The translations under genes and the position numbers were made by a program. The notes beneath the pieces were generated by a model. That model was not told where the DNA came from, did no database searches, and saw only the letters and a list, made by a program, of their open reading frames with translations. 64,000 nucleotides of DNA from positions 17,741,303 through 17,805,302 of the forward strand of contig CM077034.1 in the NCBI GenBank assembly GCA_039090855.1. The letters are read 5' to 3'. Numbering within the stretch: the stretch's first letter is position 1; every line of letters begins with the position of its first letter. The stretch is from Macrothele yani. Lineage: Eukaryota; Arthropoda; Arachnida; Araneae; Macrothelidae. Below are positions 21,438 through 36,972 of the stretch, piece after piece.

Positions 21438-22107
21438 ACACCCTGAAAGCTCTCTAAGTATCTCGTAGCAACATGTGTTCTGCAGAAAGAAAGTCAAAGA
21501 CATATCTGAAAGAAAAAAAAAAAAAAGAAGCAGAAGGTAAAAAAAATCATGATGGCGGTTTACAATCATTATTCAGCGTCTATTGTAACCGTGCTCTCGA
21601 TAAGCCTGACCTGTTGGTCGTCCACGAAAGGAAAACTTTACCATTTTCTTCTGCAGAATAAGCTTATGTCACGCATATGTCAAGGTATAATCCACCGTTC
21701 TTTGTTGAGCCGAACAGCGTAACCTCTGAGGGTCGCGACCCGGACCGAACACAGAACAAGTCAAATTCACTAATGGCCAAAGGCCACGCGTGGTTTTTTC
21801 ATTGGTCGACAGCTCAGCGTGTTAAACGTCAGTCAAAATCTGTGGAAACTTAGTACCTATGACGTATATCTCCATTGGAAATAGATGGTCCAGTTTAACC
21901 ATACAGCGACCCCGACCTCTTCATGCCTAAGACATATTCGCAGAGGAAGGGGTCGTCAACATCTCAACTTCTCAGATTTGCGGCTACCTGTCATGCTTTC
22001 GAGGAAGTAAAGCTATGCCCAGGAAAATGGCATTTTCGGCTTGATTTTCCGGACAGATATCCGAAGATAAGAAATTCAAGTCATAAAGCTCCGATTGTTA
22101 CCCGTTT
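21438..22107 (+). other. Unassigned; one 62-codon open segment before a SINE1
   Basis: No recognised gene. An ATG at 21923 opens MPKTYSQRKGSSTSQLLRFA and runs on into the SINE1 at 22108, so any native reading would be about 60 codons. A basic, serine-rich start could be an N-terminal exon or transposon leftover; there is no supporting evidence. A-rich tract at 21510-21525. Confidence 0.2.
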
Positions 22108-22594
22108 TTTTTTGTTTGTTTTTAATTGCTGGTTTAACGACCACCGTGAGCAACGCAATGGACTATAAGCAGTCGCCCGTCCCTAATTTAGGGTCACTGG
22201 TTCCAGGGAAGGGAGAGAGCCAGTGCCGTAAGACAAACACATCCATTCATTGATTGATTGGAGGTTTAACGACCACCGTGAGCAACTCAACGGGCTGTAA
22301 GCAGTCGCCCGTCCCTAATTTAGGGTCACTGGTTCCAGGGATGGGAGAGAGCCAGTGCCGTAAGACAAACACATCCATTCATTGATTGATTGGAGGTTTA
22401 ACGACCACCGTGAGCAACTCAATGGGCTATAAGCAGTCGCCCGTTCCTAATTTAGGGTCACTGGTTCCTGGGAAGGGAGAGAGTCAGTGCCGTAAGACAA
22501 ACACAACATCCATGCCTCACCGGGATTCAAACCCGGACCCCTTCCGTGCGAATGATCAGAAGCCATCGCTTAGACCATGTACTGCGCCACCGGG
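22108..22594 (-). mobile_element. SINE1 tandem trimer (two tail-only units plus one full unit)
   Basis: Tails start at about 22129, 22256 and 22388 (period about 132). The first two lack the tRNA-like head and are joined by CATCCATTCATTGATTGATT. The third runs on through box B (GGTTTGAATCC on the minus strand) to the head end near 22594. A 4-base insertion (ATGT) sits in the head. This is the same architecture as the long array at 33016-35268. Confidence 0.9.
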
Positions 22595-22689
22595 TATCCC
22601 GTTTTTAAATCATGTCTAAAATTGGATGTATGAAGGCAAATCTAATTGATAGATATAATTAAAGACCCCACACACACATACCCTCGCAC
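22595..22689. other. No gene seen
   Basis: Short AT-rich spacer with a small CA tract near 22667-22678. Confidence 0.3.
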
Positions 22690-25600
22690 TGTTTAAAGTT
22701 CACGAAATTTTAAATCACTTCTTGGCACTTTCGAATATTACAGAAGAATTCAAGACAACACCGAAGCTTTCCTGAGCACTTACAACTGACGCATCATATA
22801 AAACTACATACCCGCTTCTTTTAAGCACTTTTAAATATAATGACTACAATAACGTTTCTTTTTAAAGACAAGGATATTTGAAAGATCTATTCAACATTTC
22901 CGAATATAATGACTAAAACTACGCTCAGTTTAAATATATGGGGAAATTTAAAAGCTCTTTTAGCACTTTCAGATGCTAAAAAGACTGCAGCCAGGCTTTC
23001 TTTAATGCTAAGAAAATTTTAGAGCTTTTCTTAGAATTTTCAAATGTAATTTTTTTAAGGATAAGAAAATTTTAGAGCTTTTCTTAGCACTTTCAAATGT
23101 AATTTTTTTAAGGATAAGGAAATTTTAGAGCTCTTCTTAGCACTTTCAAATGTAATGACTGCAGCAGGCTTCTTTTCAGGATAGGAAAATTTTAGATCTT
23201 TTCTTAGCACTTTAAATGCAATGACTGAAGCCGGGCATCTCTTAAGGCTATAGGGAAAACTTAGAGCTCTTCTTAGCACTTTCAAATGGAATGACTGCAG
23301 TCAGGCTTCTTTTAAGGCTAAGGAAATTTTAGAGCTCTTCTTAGCACTTTCAAATGTAATGACTGCAGCAGGCTTCTTTTCAGGATAGGAAAATTTTAGA
23401 TCTTTTCTTAGCACTTTAAATGCAATGACTGAAGCCGGGCATCTCTTAAGGCTATAGGGAAAACTTAGAGCTCTTCTTAGCACTTTCAAATGTAATGACT
23501 GCAGTCAGGCTTCTTTTAAGGCTAAGGAAATTTTAGAGCTCTTCTTAGCACTTTCAAATGTAATGACTGCAGCAGGCTTCTTTTAAGGATAAGGAAAATT
23601 TAGAGCTCTTCTTTGCACTTTCAAATGTAATTATTTTAAGGATAAGGAAATTTTAGAGCTCATCTTAGCACTTTCAAATGTAATGACTGCAGTCAGGCTT
23701 TTTTAAGGATAAGGAAATTTCAAAGCTCTTCTTAGCACTTTCAAATGTAATGACTGCAGTCAGGCTTCTTTTAAGGCTAAGGAAATTTTAGAGCTCTTCT
23801 TAGCACTTTCAAATGTAATGACTGCAGCAGGCTTCTTTTAAGGATAGGAAAATTTTAGATCTTTTCTTAGCACTTTAAATGCAATGACTGAAGCCGGGCA
23901 TCTCTTAAGGCTATAGGGAAAACTTAGAGCTCTTCTTAGCACTTTCAAATGTAATGACGGCAGTCATGCTTTTTTTAAGGATAAGGAAATTTCAAAGCTC
24001 TTCTTAGCACTTTCAAATGTAATGACTGCAGTCAGGCTTCTTTTAAGGCTAAGGAAATTTTAGAGCTCTTCTTAGCACTTTCAAATGTAATGACTGCAGC
24101 AGGCTTCTTTTCAGGATAGGAAAATTTTAGATCTTTTCTTAGCACTTTAAATGCAATGACTGAAGCCGGGCATCTCTTAAGGCTATAGGGAAAACTTAGA
24201 GCTCTTCTTAGCACTTTCAAATGTAATGACTGCAGTCAGGCTTCTTTTAAGGCTAAGGAAATTTTAGAGCTCTTCTTAGCACTTTCAAATGTAATGACTG
24301 CAGCAGGCTTCTTTTAAGGATAAGGAAAATTTAGAGCTCTTCTTTGCACTTTCAAATGTAATTATTTTAAGGATAAGGAAATTTTAGAGCTCATCTTAGC
24401 ACTTTCAAATGTAATGACTGCAGTCAGGCTTTTTTTAAGGATAAGGAAATTTCAAAGCTCTTCTTAGCACTTTCAAATGTAATGACTGCAGTCAGGCTTC
24501 TTTTAAGGCTAAGGAAATTTTAGAGCTCTTCTTAGCACTTTCAAATGTAATGACTGCAGCAGGCTTCTTTTAAGGATAGGAAAATTTTAGATCTTTTCTT
24601 AGCACTTTAAATGCAATGACTGAAGCCGGGCATCTCTTAAGGCTATAGGGAAAACTTAGAGCTCTTCTTAGCACTTTCAAATGTAATGACGGCAGTCATG
24701 CTTTTTTAAGGATAAGGAAATTTCAAAGCTCTTCTTAGCACTTTCAAATGTAATGACTGCAGTCAGGCTTCTTTTAAGGCTAAGGAAATTTTAGAGCTCT
24801 TCTTAGCACTTTCAAATGTAATGACTGCAGCAGGCTTCTTTTAAGGATAGGAAAATTTTAGATCTTTTCTTAGCACTTTAAATGCAATGACTGAAGCCGG
24901 GCATCTCTTAAGGCTATAGGGAAAACTTAGAGCTCTTCTTAGCACTTTCAAATGTAATGACTGCAGTCAGGCTTCTTTTAAGGCTAAGGAAAATTTAGAG
25001 CTCTTCTTAGCACTTTCAAATGTAATGACTGCAGCAGGCTTCTTTTAAGGATAAGGAAAATTTAGAGCTCTTCTTTGCACTTTCAAATGTAATTATTTTA
25101 AGGATAAGGAAATTTTAGAGCTCATCTTAGCACTTTCAAATGTAATGGCTGCAGTCAGGCTTTTTTAAGGATAAGGAAATTTCAAAGCTCTTCTTAGCAC
25201 TTTCAAATGTAATGACTGCAGTCAGGCTTCTTTTAAGGCTAAGGAAATTTTAGAGCTCTTCTTAGCACTTTCAAATGTAATGACTGCAGCAGGCTTCTTT
25301 TAAGGATAGGAAAATTTTAGATCTTTTCTTAGCACTTTAAATGCAATGACTGAAGCCGGGCATCTCTTAAGGCTAGGGAAAACTTAGAGCTCTTCTTAGC
25401 ACTTTCAAATGTAATGACTGCAGTCAGGCTTCTTTTAAGGATAAGGAAAATTTAGAGCTCTTCTTTGCACTTTCAAATGTAATGACTGGAGTCAGGCTTC
25501 TTTTAAGGCTAAGGAAAATTTATAGCTCTTCTTAGCACTTTCAAATGTAATGACTGCAGTCAGGCTTCTTTTAAGGCTAAGGAAAATTTAGAGCTCTTCT

Positions 25601-25918
25601 TAGCACTTTCAAATGTAATGACTGCAGCAGGCTTCTTTTAAGGATAAGAAAATATTAGATCTTTTCTTGGCACTTTCAAATGCAATGACTGAAGCCGGGC
25701 ATCTTTTAAGGCTAGGGAAAACTTAGAGCTCTTCTTAGCACTTTCAAATGTAATGACGGCAGTCATGCTTTTTTTAAGGATAAGGAAGTTTCAAAGCTCT
25801 TCTTAGCACTTTCAAATGTAATGACTGAAGTTAGGCTTCTTTTAAGGCTAAGAAAAATTTAGATCTCTTCTTAGCACTTTCAAATCTAATGACTACGGCT
25901 AGGCTTCTTTTAAGGCTT
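22690..25918. repeat. Satellite C: ~67-bp monomers in a 731-bp higher-order repeat
   Basis: Monomers contain CTTCTTAGCACTTTCAAATG and variants of AATGACTGCAGTCAGGCTTC. A variant monomer, GAAGCCGGGCATCTCTTAAG, marks a higher-order period: it occurs near 23231, 23435, 23894, 24166, 24626, 24897, 25356 and 25695. The alternate spacings of 460 and 271 bp sum to 731 bp, repeated about three times. The left edge (22690-22985) and last two units are clearly diverged, whereas the centre is almost uniform. Minus-strand open frames at 23055-23489 and 24032-24220 are repeat by-products. Confidence 0.93.
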
Positions 25919-26644
25919 GTCTTTATTATTTAGATGACAAATTTCCTCATACAATTGTTCAATCTCTTTTTCAGGATGACTTGTGGTTGGTGCGTAAATT
26001 TGAATAATCTGAGCCTGGTATCTTCTCGAGAGTTGGATAATGAGTCGTGCAGCTATGTCAGAGAAACTTTCAACTTCTACAACTTTATCCTTCAGTTTCT
26101 TGTTTATTATAAATTCAACACCACTTGTTCTGCCAGTATCAGTCCCACGATAATAGAAGAGATATCTACTTTTCAGTTCAGTCAGATCTTCTTCTTTTCT
26201 CCTAGCCTCACTTAACCCGACGATGTCCTACTTGATCATTAGTAGTTCTACCAATTCAAGGAGCTTTGAATCAGAAGATAGGGAGCGTCCATTATACGTG
26301 TAGCCAAGGTCAGCATCAGATTTCAGCCAAGTCTGGTCCTCCGGTGATTCTTAGCACCCTCTGTCTTCTAGTCGCACTGGCCTTGACCAGATACATTCCA
26401 GCTGCCGGAGACTGAGGGCCAAGATTTAAGTTGTGGAGTCATTTTGTTGGGGTTTGGCCATAACTCACCACGCTGGCCAAGCGGGTTGGTGAGTGTGGGA
26501 TAGAATTTCCTCTGATCCCGATGGTATAGTTATACCGCTATTGGCGGTCGTCAGAGCCCCTTTAGTGGGAACAGGATGCACCACGAGAAGGCGGGGTTGA
26601 CATTTGTCAAGGTGAGGCTGTGATGTTGCGCATCACCTGACCAT
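25919..26644 (-). mobile_element. RTE 5' segment, inverted, truncated at its 3' side by satellite C
   Basis: The reverse complement aligns with 26681-27413 of the adjacent plus-strand RTE. It comprises the intact 5' end (AAGGTCAGGTGATGCG near 26638), 5' leader and start of the endonuclease domain. It stops in the middle of the coding region at satellite C, not at an RTE tail. The coding part has diverged and contains stops. Confidence 0.92.
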
Positions 26645-26645
26645 A

Positions 26646-26679
26646 CATACCATATATATATATATATATATATATATAG
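26646..26679. repeat. (TA)n between head-to-head RTE copies
   Basis: About 26 bases of pure TA at the centre of an inverted repeat with arms of more than 700 bp. Confidence 0.9.
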
Positions 26680-26680
26680 G

Positions 26681-30416
<3,736 letters not shown>

Positions 30417-31843
30417 CACTGACGGAAAAAAATCCCAACACCACGAAAAAATAGTTGTAGAGGAATGAAATGGCGGCAATACATTTGTATAGGTAACATA
30501 TTTAATCGATTAAGGTTTCAAGATCACAGCTTAATGTAAGCGCGAGAAGAGCCATTTTAAATGTGAAATGCTGGTACATTAATAACCGGTGTAACCGCCA
30601 GAATGTTGAATGCAAGCACGCAAACGTTCATGCATTGTGTCGTACAGGTGCTGGATGTCAGTTTGTGGGATGGAGTTCCATGCCTGTTGCACTTGGTCGG
30701 TCAATACAGGGACGGTTAATGCTGCTTGGGGGTGACGCTGGAGTTGGCGTCCAATGATGTCCCATACGTGCTCGATTGGTGAAAGATCTGGTGATCTAGC
30801 AGGTCACGGCAACATGTCGACACTCTGTAGAGTATGTTGGGTTACAACAGCGGTAAGCGGGCGAGCGTTATCCTTTTGGAAAACACCCCCTGGAATGCTG
30901 TTCATGAATGGCAGCACAACAGGTTGAATCACCAGACCGACGTACAACTGTGCCGTCAGGGTGCGTCGGATAACCACGAGAGTGCTCCTGCTGTCATAGG
31001 ATATTGCTCCCCAGACCATAACTCCAGGTGTAGGTCCAGTGTGTCTCGGCCGCAGACAGGTTGGTTGCAGGCGCTCACCTGGCCTCCTTCTAACCAACAC
31101 ACGGCCATCACTGGCACCCAGGCAGAACCGGCTTTCATCAGAAAACACAACAGATCTCCACTCCGTACTCCAATGAGCTCTAGCTTGACACCACTGACGT
31201 CGCAAACGGCAGTGGTTTGGAGTAAGTGGAATCAACGCTACAGGGCGTCTGGCTCGGAGATGTCCTTCAAGTAACCGATTTGTAACAGTTCGTTGTGTCG
31301 CTGTGGTGGCAACTGCAGCTCGAATTGTTGCCGCAGACGCAGTACGATGCGCCACGGCCATGCGCCGTACACGGCGGTCTTCCCTCTCAGTAGTGCCCCG
31401 TGGCCGGCCGGAACCCGGTCTTCTTGAGGCAGTACCTTCCCTTGACCACCGCTGCCAACAATCATGCACAGTGGCTGCATTCCTGCCAAGTCGTTCTGCA
31501 ATATTGCGAAACGAAAATCCACCTTCTCGTAGCCCTATTACACGACCTCGTTCAAACTCCGTGAGCTGTTGATAATGGCTTCTTCGTCTTCTTAAAGGCA
31601 TTCTTGACTAACATCAACATCCTACGTCGAATCTCAACGATAACTAACGCTCACGAATGTTAAAGCGCGTATTTACAGCAAACCTGCTTTGCATGTTCCG
31701 AGGGCGCTGCTAGCGCCACACGTATGCGCCGAGCGCGAAATTTTGCATAGACGTCATCTTACAGATGTACTCTCACCGCCTACCAACTGTCGTTTATCTA
31801 ACACAACCCCTTCTTGGTTTTGTGATTTTTTTTTCCGTCAGTA
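30417..31843 (-). mobile_element. Tc1-like element, full length (about 1.43 kb)
   Basis: Left terminal repeat CACTGACGGAAAAAAATCCC (30417) and right end TTTTTTTTCCGTCAGT (to about 31842), flanked by TA. One transposase gene on the minus strand. It is unrelated in end sequence to the Tc1 copies at 15133 and 19751. Confidence 0.92.
30579..31601 (-). pseudogene. Tc1-like transposase with a single nonsense codon
   Basis: Starts MPLRRRRSHYQQLTEFERGR at 31601 and ends ...GGYTGY at 30579: 341 codons, normal for Tc1. DNA-binding helices (FSFRNIAERLGRNAATVHDCW) and a GRPRG hook motif between the two DNA-binding subdomains are intact. FSDESR and FQKDNARP supply the two aspartates. The only stop is TGA at 30804-30806 where a tryptophan is expected (MLP-x-PARSPDLSPIEHVW), about ten codons before the catalytic glutamate. 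The FQKDNA reading, in place of the usual QQDNA, is a second possible defect. GC-rich coding relative to the flanks reflects the transposon. Confidence 0.93.
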
Positions 31844-31861
31844 TAGAATATACGTCACACT

Positions 31862-31925
31862 CCTTTAAATTTATGAAAATGTATTGCAAAAACGACTGTA
31901 AGATACATTTTCATAAATTTAAAGG
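31862..31925. repeat. Perfect 23-bp inverted repeat (64-nt hairpin)
   Basis: CCTTTAAATTTATGAAAATG begins the left arm (31862-31884); the right arm (31903-31925) is its exact reverse complement; the loop is 18 bases. AT-rich. It could be a cruciform, the collapsed remains of a MITE, or a small-RNA precursor. Confidence 0.85.
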
Positions 31926-31965
31926 ATAATTTAAAAATCTACTTTAAACGATAAATTCGAATATA

Positions 31966-32320
31966 TCATCATCATCATGATTGTCAATCATTATCAATCC
32001 ACAGCTGGATGAAGGTCTCCCCAAGTTTCTTCAACAACGGACTCTCCATCCAATCATCTCTCACGTGGTCATTTTCTGGGTCTTTTCCTGTCCCTTGGAA
32101 TCCAGTTCAAAATTTCGGATTTTCGTCGGTGGGCTGTTCTTCTGGCAATATGTCCAGCCATTTTGCCATTTCGGGGATTTTACTCTGATCGTGATATCTT
32201 CCGCTCTTGTTATTTTCCTTATCCACGAGTTCCATCATGTACTTTTCTTGGTTACAGGAAGCATGCATCTCTCCGTGCTGCTTTCAGTTCTCTTCAGTTC
32301 CATGACATAATGTCTATCGA
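31966..32320 (-). mobile_element. Old RTE 3' fragment
   Basis: (ATC)n followed by GATTGTCAATCATTATCAAT and the reverse complement of the RTE C-terminal coding region (the segments for WQ-AGH and the arginine-rich RDRKRPR box are recognisable but full of changes). Belongs to a more diverged RTE lineage than the copies at 5.5, 26.7 and 54 kb. A similar fragment with the same left flank (TAAATTCGAATATATCAT) lies at 50018-50336. Confidence 0.8.
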
Positions 32321-33015
32321 ATCCATTCAGTGATATCTAAAATTTTCTTCGCTTCGCTAGTAATTAATGTTAGGGGCGATTATCGAGTCGGTAGGAGGGG
32401 GGGATAACAGTCTCCGTCACGAATCAAACATGTGTAACCGCTATCAGCACATTTTTATTGAAATGTGCGCGCATTGGGGGATTGGAAGATAAAGGCCCGT
32501 ACCTGTCATTTTTACATAATTCATTATTACGTCAGAAATCTCGGGATGCGAATAAGCTTGACGATAACGGTTTTTCTAATGGTCTTTCCGAAGAATGATG
32601 AATGACCACAGGGGTGATCGTTTCCTCGGGTGACCCCATCTGAACAACACCCGGAGGTTACCTGCGCTTTTCTGTTTGAAGCTGTAGCAACAATCACTCG
32701 CGCAATGTGTCATATCACGCGGCGCGGGGTCAATTCGTGCCGACTGCAGTCTAACGATGGCCAACGCCGAAACCCAGCGGGGGTTCAAAGCACATTCCGG
32801 TACCCTCGCCCCTTTATCAAAAGTCGTGGGTGGACATTTCATATTTGCTGATTTGACATCAGGGAAAATTGGTGAGAAGGAATCAAGTTTTTGAGCATTA
32901 AACGAGCCGGGATGGGTGTAATCTAGTTGTGATTCACTCACAGGTGCTTTTATGACTTCTGTCTTTCGTCTATTTTTTTCATCAAATGTTGGTTAATCAG
33001 CATTTTTTTTTTTTT
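32321..33015. other. No gene seen
   Basis: About 0.7 kb. The longest open frame (32576-32941, minus) has no recognisable domain. A G-run is at 32391-32402 and a T-run precedes the SINE1 array. Confidence 0.3.
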
Positions 33016-35268
33016 GATTGGAGGTTTAACGACCACCATGAGCAGCTCAATGGGCTATAAGCAGTCGCCCGTCCCTAATTTAGGGTCACTGGTTCCAGGG
33101 AAGGGAGAGAGCCAGTGCCGTAAGACAAACACAACATCCATTCATTGATTGATTGGAGGTTTAACGACCACCGTGAGCAACTCAATGGGCTATAAGCAGT
33201 CGCCCGTCCCTAATTTAGGGTAACTGGTTCCAGGGAAGGGAGAGAGCCAGTGCCGTAAGACAAACACAACATCCATTCATTGATTGATTGGAGGTTTAAC
33301 GACCACAGTGAGCAACTGAATGGGCTATAAGCAGTCGCCCGTCCCTAATTTAGGGTCACTGGTTCCAGGGAAGGGAGAGAGCCAGTGCCGTAAGACAAAC
33401 ACAACATCCATTCATTGATTGATTGGAGGTTTAACGACCACCGTGAGCAACTCAATGGGCTATAAGCAGTCGCCCGTCCCTAATTTAGGGTCACTGGTTC
33501 CAGGAAAGGGAGAGAGCCAGTGCCGTAAGACAAACACAACATCCATTCATTGATTGATTGGAGGTTTAACGACCACCGTGAGCAACTCAATGGGCTATAA
33601 GCAGTCGCCCGTCCCTAATTTAGGGTCACTGGTTCCAGGGAAGGGAGAGAGCCAGTGCCGTAAGACAAACACAACATCCATTCATTGATTGATTGGAGGT
33701 TTAACGACCACCGTGAGCAACTGAATGGGCTATAAGCAGTCGCCCGTCCCTAATTTAGGGTCACTGGTTCCAGGGAAGGGAGAGAGCCAGTGCCGTAAGA
33801 CAAACACAACATTCATTCATTGATTGATTGGAGGTTTAACGACCACCGTTAGCAACTGAATGGGCTATAAGCAGTCGCCCGTCCCTAATTTAGGGTCACT
33901 GGTTCCAGGGAAGGGAGAGAGCCAGTGCCGTAAGACAAACACAACATCCATGCCTCACCGGGATTCGAACCCGGACCCCTTTCGGATGAACGATCAGAGG
34001 CCATCGCTTAGACCACTGCGCCACAGGGGCGGCAACTCTTTCTTTGATTGGAGGTTTAACGACCACCGTGAGCAACTCAATGGGCAATAAGCAGTGGCCC
34101 GTCCCTAATTTAGGGTCACTGGTTCCAGGTAAGGGAGAGAGCCAGTGCCGTAAGACAAACACAACGTCCATTCATTGATTGATTGGAGGTTTAACGACCA
34201 CCGTGAGCAACTCGATGGGCTATAAGCAGTCGCCCGTCCCTAATTTAGGGTCACTGGTTCCAGGGAAGGGAGAGAGCCAGTGCCGTAAGACAAACACAAC
34301 ATCCATGCCTCACCGGGATTTGAACCCGGACCCCTTTCGGACGAACGATCAGAGGCCATCGCTTAGACCACTGCGCCACAGGGGCGGCAACTCTTTTTTT
34401 GATTGGAGGTTTAACGCCCACCGTGAGCAACTCAATGGGCAATAAGCAGTGGCCCGTCCCTAATTTAGGGTCACTGGTTCCAAGGAAGGGAGAGAACCAG
34501 TGCCGTTAGACAAACACAACATCCATGCCTCACCGGGATTCGAACCCGGACCCCTTTCGGACGAACGATCAGAGGCCATCGCTTAGACCACTGCGCCACC
34601 GGGGCGGCAACTCTATCTTTGATTGGAGGTTTAACGACCACCGTGAGCAACTCAATGGGCTATAAGCAGTCGCCCGTCCCTAATTTAGGGTCACTGGTTC
34701 CTGGGAAGGGAGAGAGCCAGTGCCATAAGACAAACACAACATCCATGCCTCACCGGGATTCGAACCCGGACCCCTTTTGGACGAACGATCAGAGGCCATC
34801 GCTTAGACCACTGCGCCACAGGGGCGGCAACTCTTTCTTTGATTGGAGGTTTAACGACCACCGTGAGCAACTCAATAAGCTATAAGCAGTCGCCCGTCCC
34901 TAATTTAGGGTCCCTGGTTCCAGGGAAGGGAGAGAGCCAGTGCCGTAAGACAAACACAACATCCATGCCTCACCGGGATTCGAACCCGGACCCCTTTCGG
35001 ACGAACGATCAGAGGCCATCGCTTAGACCACTGCGCCACCGGGGCGGCAACTCTATCTTTGATTGGAGGTTTAAAGACCACCGTGAGCAACTCGATGGGC
35101 TATAAGCAGTCGCCCTTCCCTAATTTAGGGTCACTGGTTCCAGGGAAGGGAGAGAGCCAGTGCCGTAAGACAAACACAACATCCATGCCTCACCGGGATT
35201 CGAACTCGGACCCCTTTCGGACGAACGATCAGAGGCCATCACTTAGACCACTGCGCCACCGAGGCGGC
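33016..35268 (-). repeat. SINE1-derived tandem array: 7 tail-only and 6 full units
   Basis: Each unit begins GATTGGAGGTTTAACGACCA. Starts are 33016, 33151, 33286, 33421, 33556, 33691, 33826, 34046, 34181, 34401, 34621, 34841 and 35061. Spacing is exactly 135 bp (tail-only, S) or 220 bp (tail plus tRNA-like head, L), giving S6-L-S-L5. S units are joined through CATCCATTCATTGATTGATT; L units through GGGGCGGCAACTCT(A/T)TCTTT. Heads keep box A and box B (GGTTCGAATCC) on the minus strand. Only the junction with the left T-run looks like an ordinary SINE end. Exact periodicity shows DNA-level amplification, not repeated retrotransposition. Confidence 0.97.
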
Positions 35269-35400
35269 GTCAATCAGCTTGAAGCTGATGGTGATATAAA
35301 TTACTCCAGTTTTAGGCAAGAGGCCACAGAGAAAGTTACCACACACACTTTAGTGGGCCATATAAAAATGTATAAAAAGATCGTGCTTCTGTAATCGGTC
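35269..35400. other. No gene seen
   Basis: Short unique-looking spacer between the SINE1 array and the old tandem array. Confidence 0.3.
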
Positions 35401-36972
35401 TGTCCGTCCGTCTGTACCCACGGTATCTCTGCAACTATTTGTCCGATTTGAAAAATTCATTTTGAATTCGGAAGCTTGAAATATGCGAAAGATGATATTT
35501 TTTTTTTCGTTTCTTTTTTTTTTTTTTACGATGCGCAATTTTGCCGCTAGGGGGCGTAAATGCAGATGATGTCGGATTAAAAATTACGTTTTAATCCACA
35601 TATTTGCTTCTAAACATCCGATTGAAAAAAATATTTTATCTTTCGATTCCGTTTATGTCGAAGAGTGTTCCAGATATGGTTTCCTTTTCAAATTACGCAT
35701 AGGTTTTCCGCTAGGGGGCGTAAAAGTAAATTACATTTTTCCCTATAACTCTTCTCCTAAAACTCCGATTTAAAAAATCTTTTTTTCAGCGGATACATCT
35801 CCTAATGAAAAGTCTTTTGCATATAATTTCGAATTTTTGGTAACAAATACTTTGGCCATCAGGGGGCGTAAGTGTTAATTTTTGCTTCTGATGTATTTTC
35901 CATAAAATCTGAGCTTCTAAAATATGGATTGAAAAAATTCTTTCGTGGACTGATGCCACTCACATCGATAAACCTTTTCGGAATATTTTCTTCCTAAAAT
36001 ATTCCGCGGTTTCTCCGCAAGGGGGCGTGCATGTATATATCGTATTTTTGTCAATATCTCTACTTCTAGGGGTTCGATTTGAAAAATTCCTTTCTTGTTG
36101 GATAGTGTTTCCAGTATGACATGTGCTTCATATAATTTCAAAAATTTCAAGTAATTCATAGACTTTCCGCTACGGGGCGTAAAGCTAAATTGCGTTTCTC
36201 CCTATATCTCTGCTTCTAAATCTCCGATTTGAAAAATTCTTTCTGCACCACATACAGCTCCTGATGGGAAAGCGTTTGCACATAATTTCTAATTTTTGTA
36301 AAAAAAAAAAAAAAAAAAAGAATGGTTTGGCAAACCAGGGGGCGTAAACCTTAATTTCCACATCTGATGTATTTGCAGCAAAATATGAGCTTCTAAATTC
36401 TCGATTGAAAAAAACGTCGTTTGTAGACCGATACTACTCATGTCGACAAACCTTTTGCAAACATTTTCTTCTTAAAATAGTGCATCGTTTCTGCGCCTGG
36501 GGGCGTAGATGTACATCTTATTTTTGTCAATATCTCTACTTCTAAAAGTCCAATTTGAAAAATTCCTTCATTGTTGGGTAGTGTTTCCGATGCGAAATGT
36601 TTTTCCTATAAATTCAAAATTTTGTCGTAAATCATTTATGACTTTCCGCTAGGGCGCATAAAGGTAAATTGCGTTTTCTGCACCTAAAACTCCGATTTGA
36701 AAAATTCTTCATGTACCGCATTGTACAAGACTTGATGAAAAATATTTTTCACATAATTTCTAATGTTTTGTAAAGAATGGTTTGGCCACCAGGGGTCATA
36801 AGTGTTAATTTCTGCTTCTGATGTATTTGTAGCAAAATCTGGGCTCCAGAAAACTCGACTAAATATTTTTTTCTTGGACCGATACCGCTCATATGGATAA
36901 ACCTTTTGAGAACACTTTCTTCCTAAAATAATGCATGGTTCTCCCACCAGGGGACGTAAAGTCGCATCTTGT
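35400..36972. repeat. Old ~155-bp tandem array with a recurring CCGCTAGGGGGCGTAAA box
   Basis: Ten diverged units. A G-rich box occurs near 35541, 35709, 35860, 36015, 36167, 36337, 36494, 36645, 36790 and 36946, each followed by a T-rich segment of the type TATCTCTGCTTCTAAA-CTCCGATTTGAAAAATT. The box (best form CCGCTAGGGGGCGTAAA) and the TTTGAAAAATTC element stay recognisable although the rest has drifted. The array grades into satellite D, whose TTTTTGTCGATATCTCTGTT segment is homologous to the T-rich part. Confidence 0.85.

Noticed and set aside
32576..32941. 121-codon minus-strand frame
   Set aside because: No recognisable motif; a frame of this length is expected by chance in about 0.7 kb of mixed composition.
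33016..35268. CRISPR-like array
   Set aside because: Regular spacing is present, but units are contiguous copies of a tRNA-derived SINE with no unique spacers, and the DNA is eukaryotic.
34000..35268. Cluster of functional tRNA genes
   Set aside because: Heads have boxes A and B but poor acceptor pairing and no clear anticodon arm; they continue into the SINE tail.
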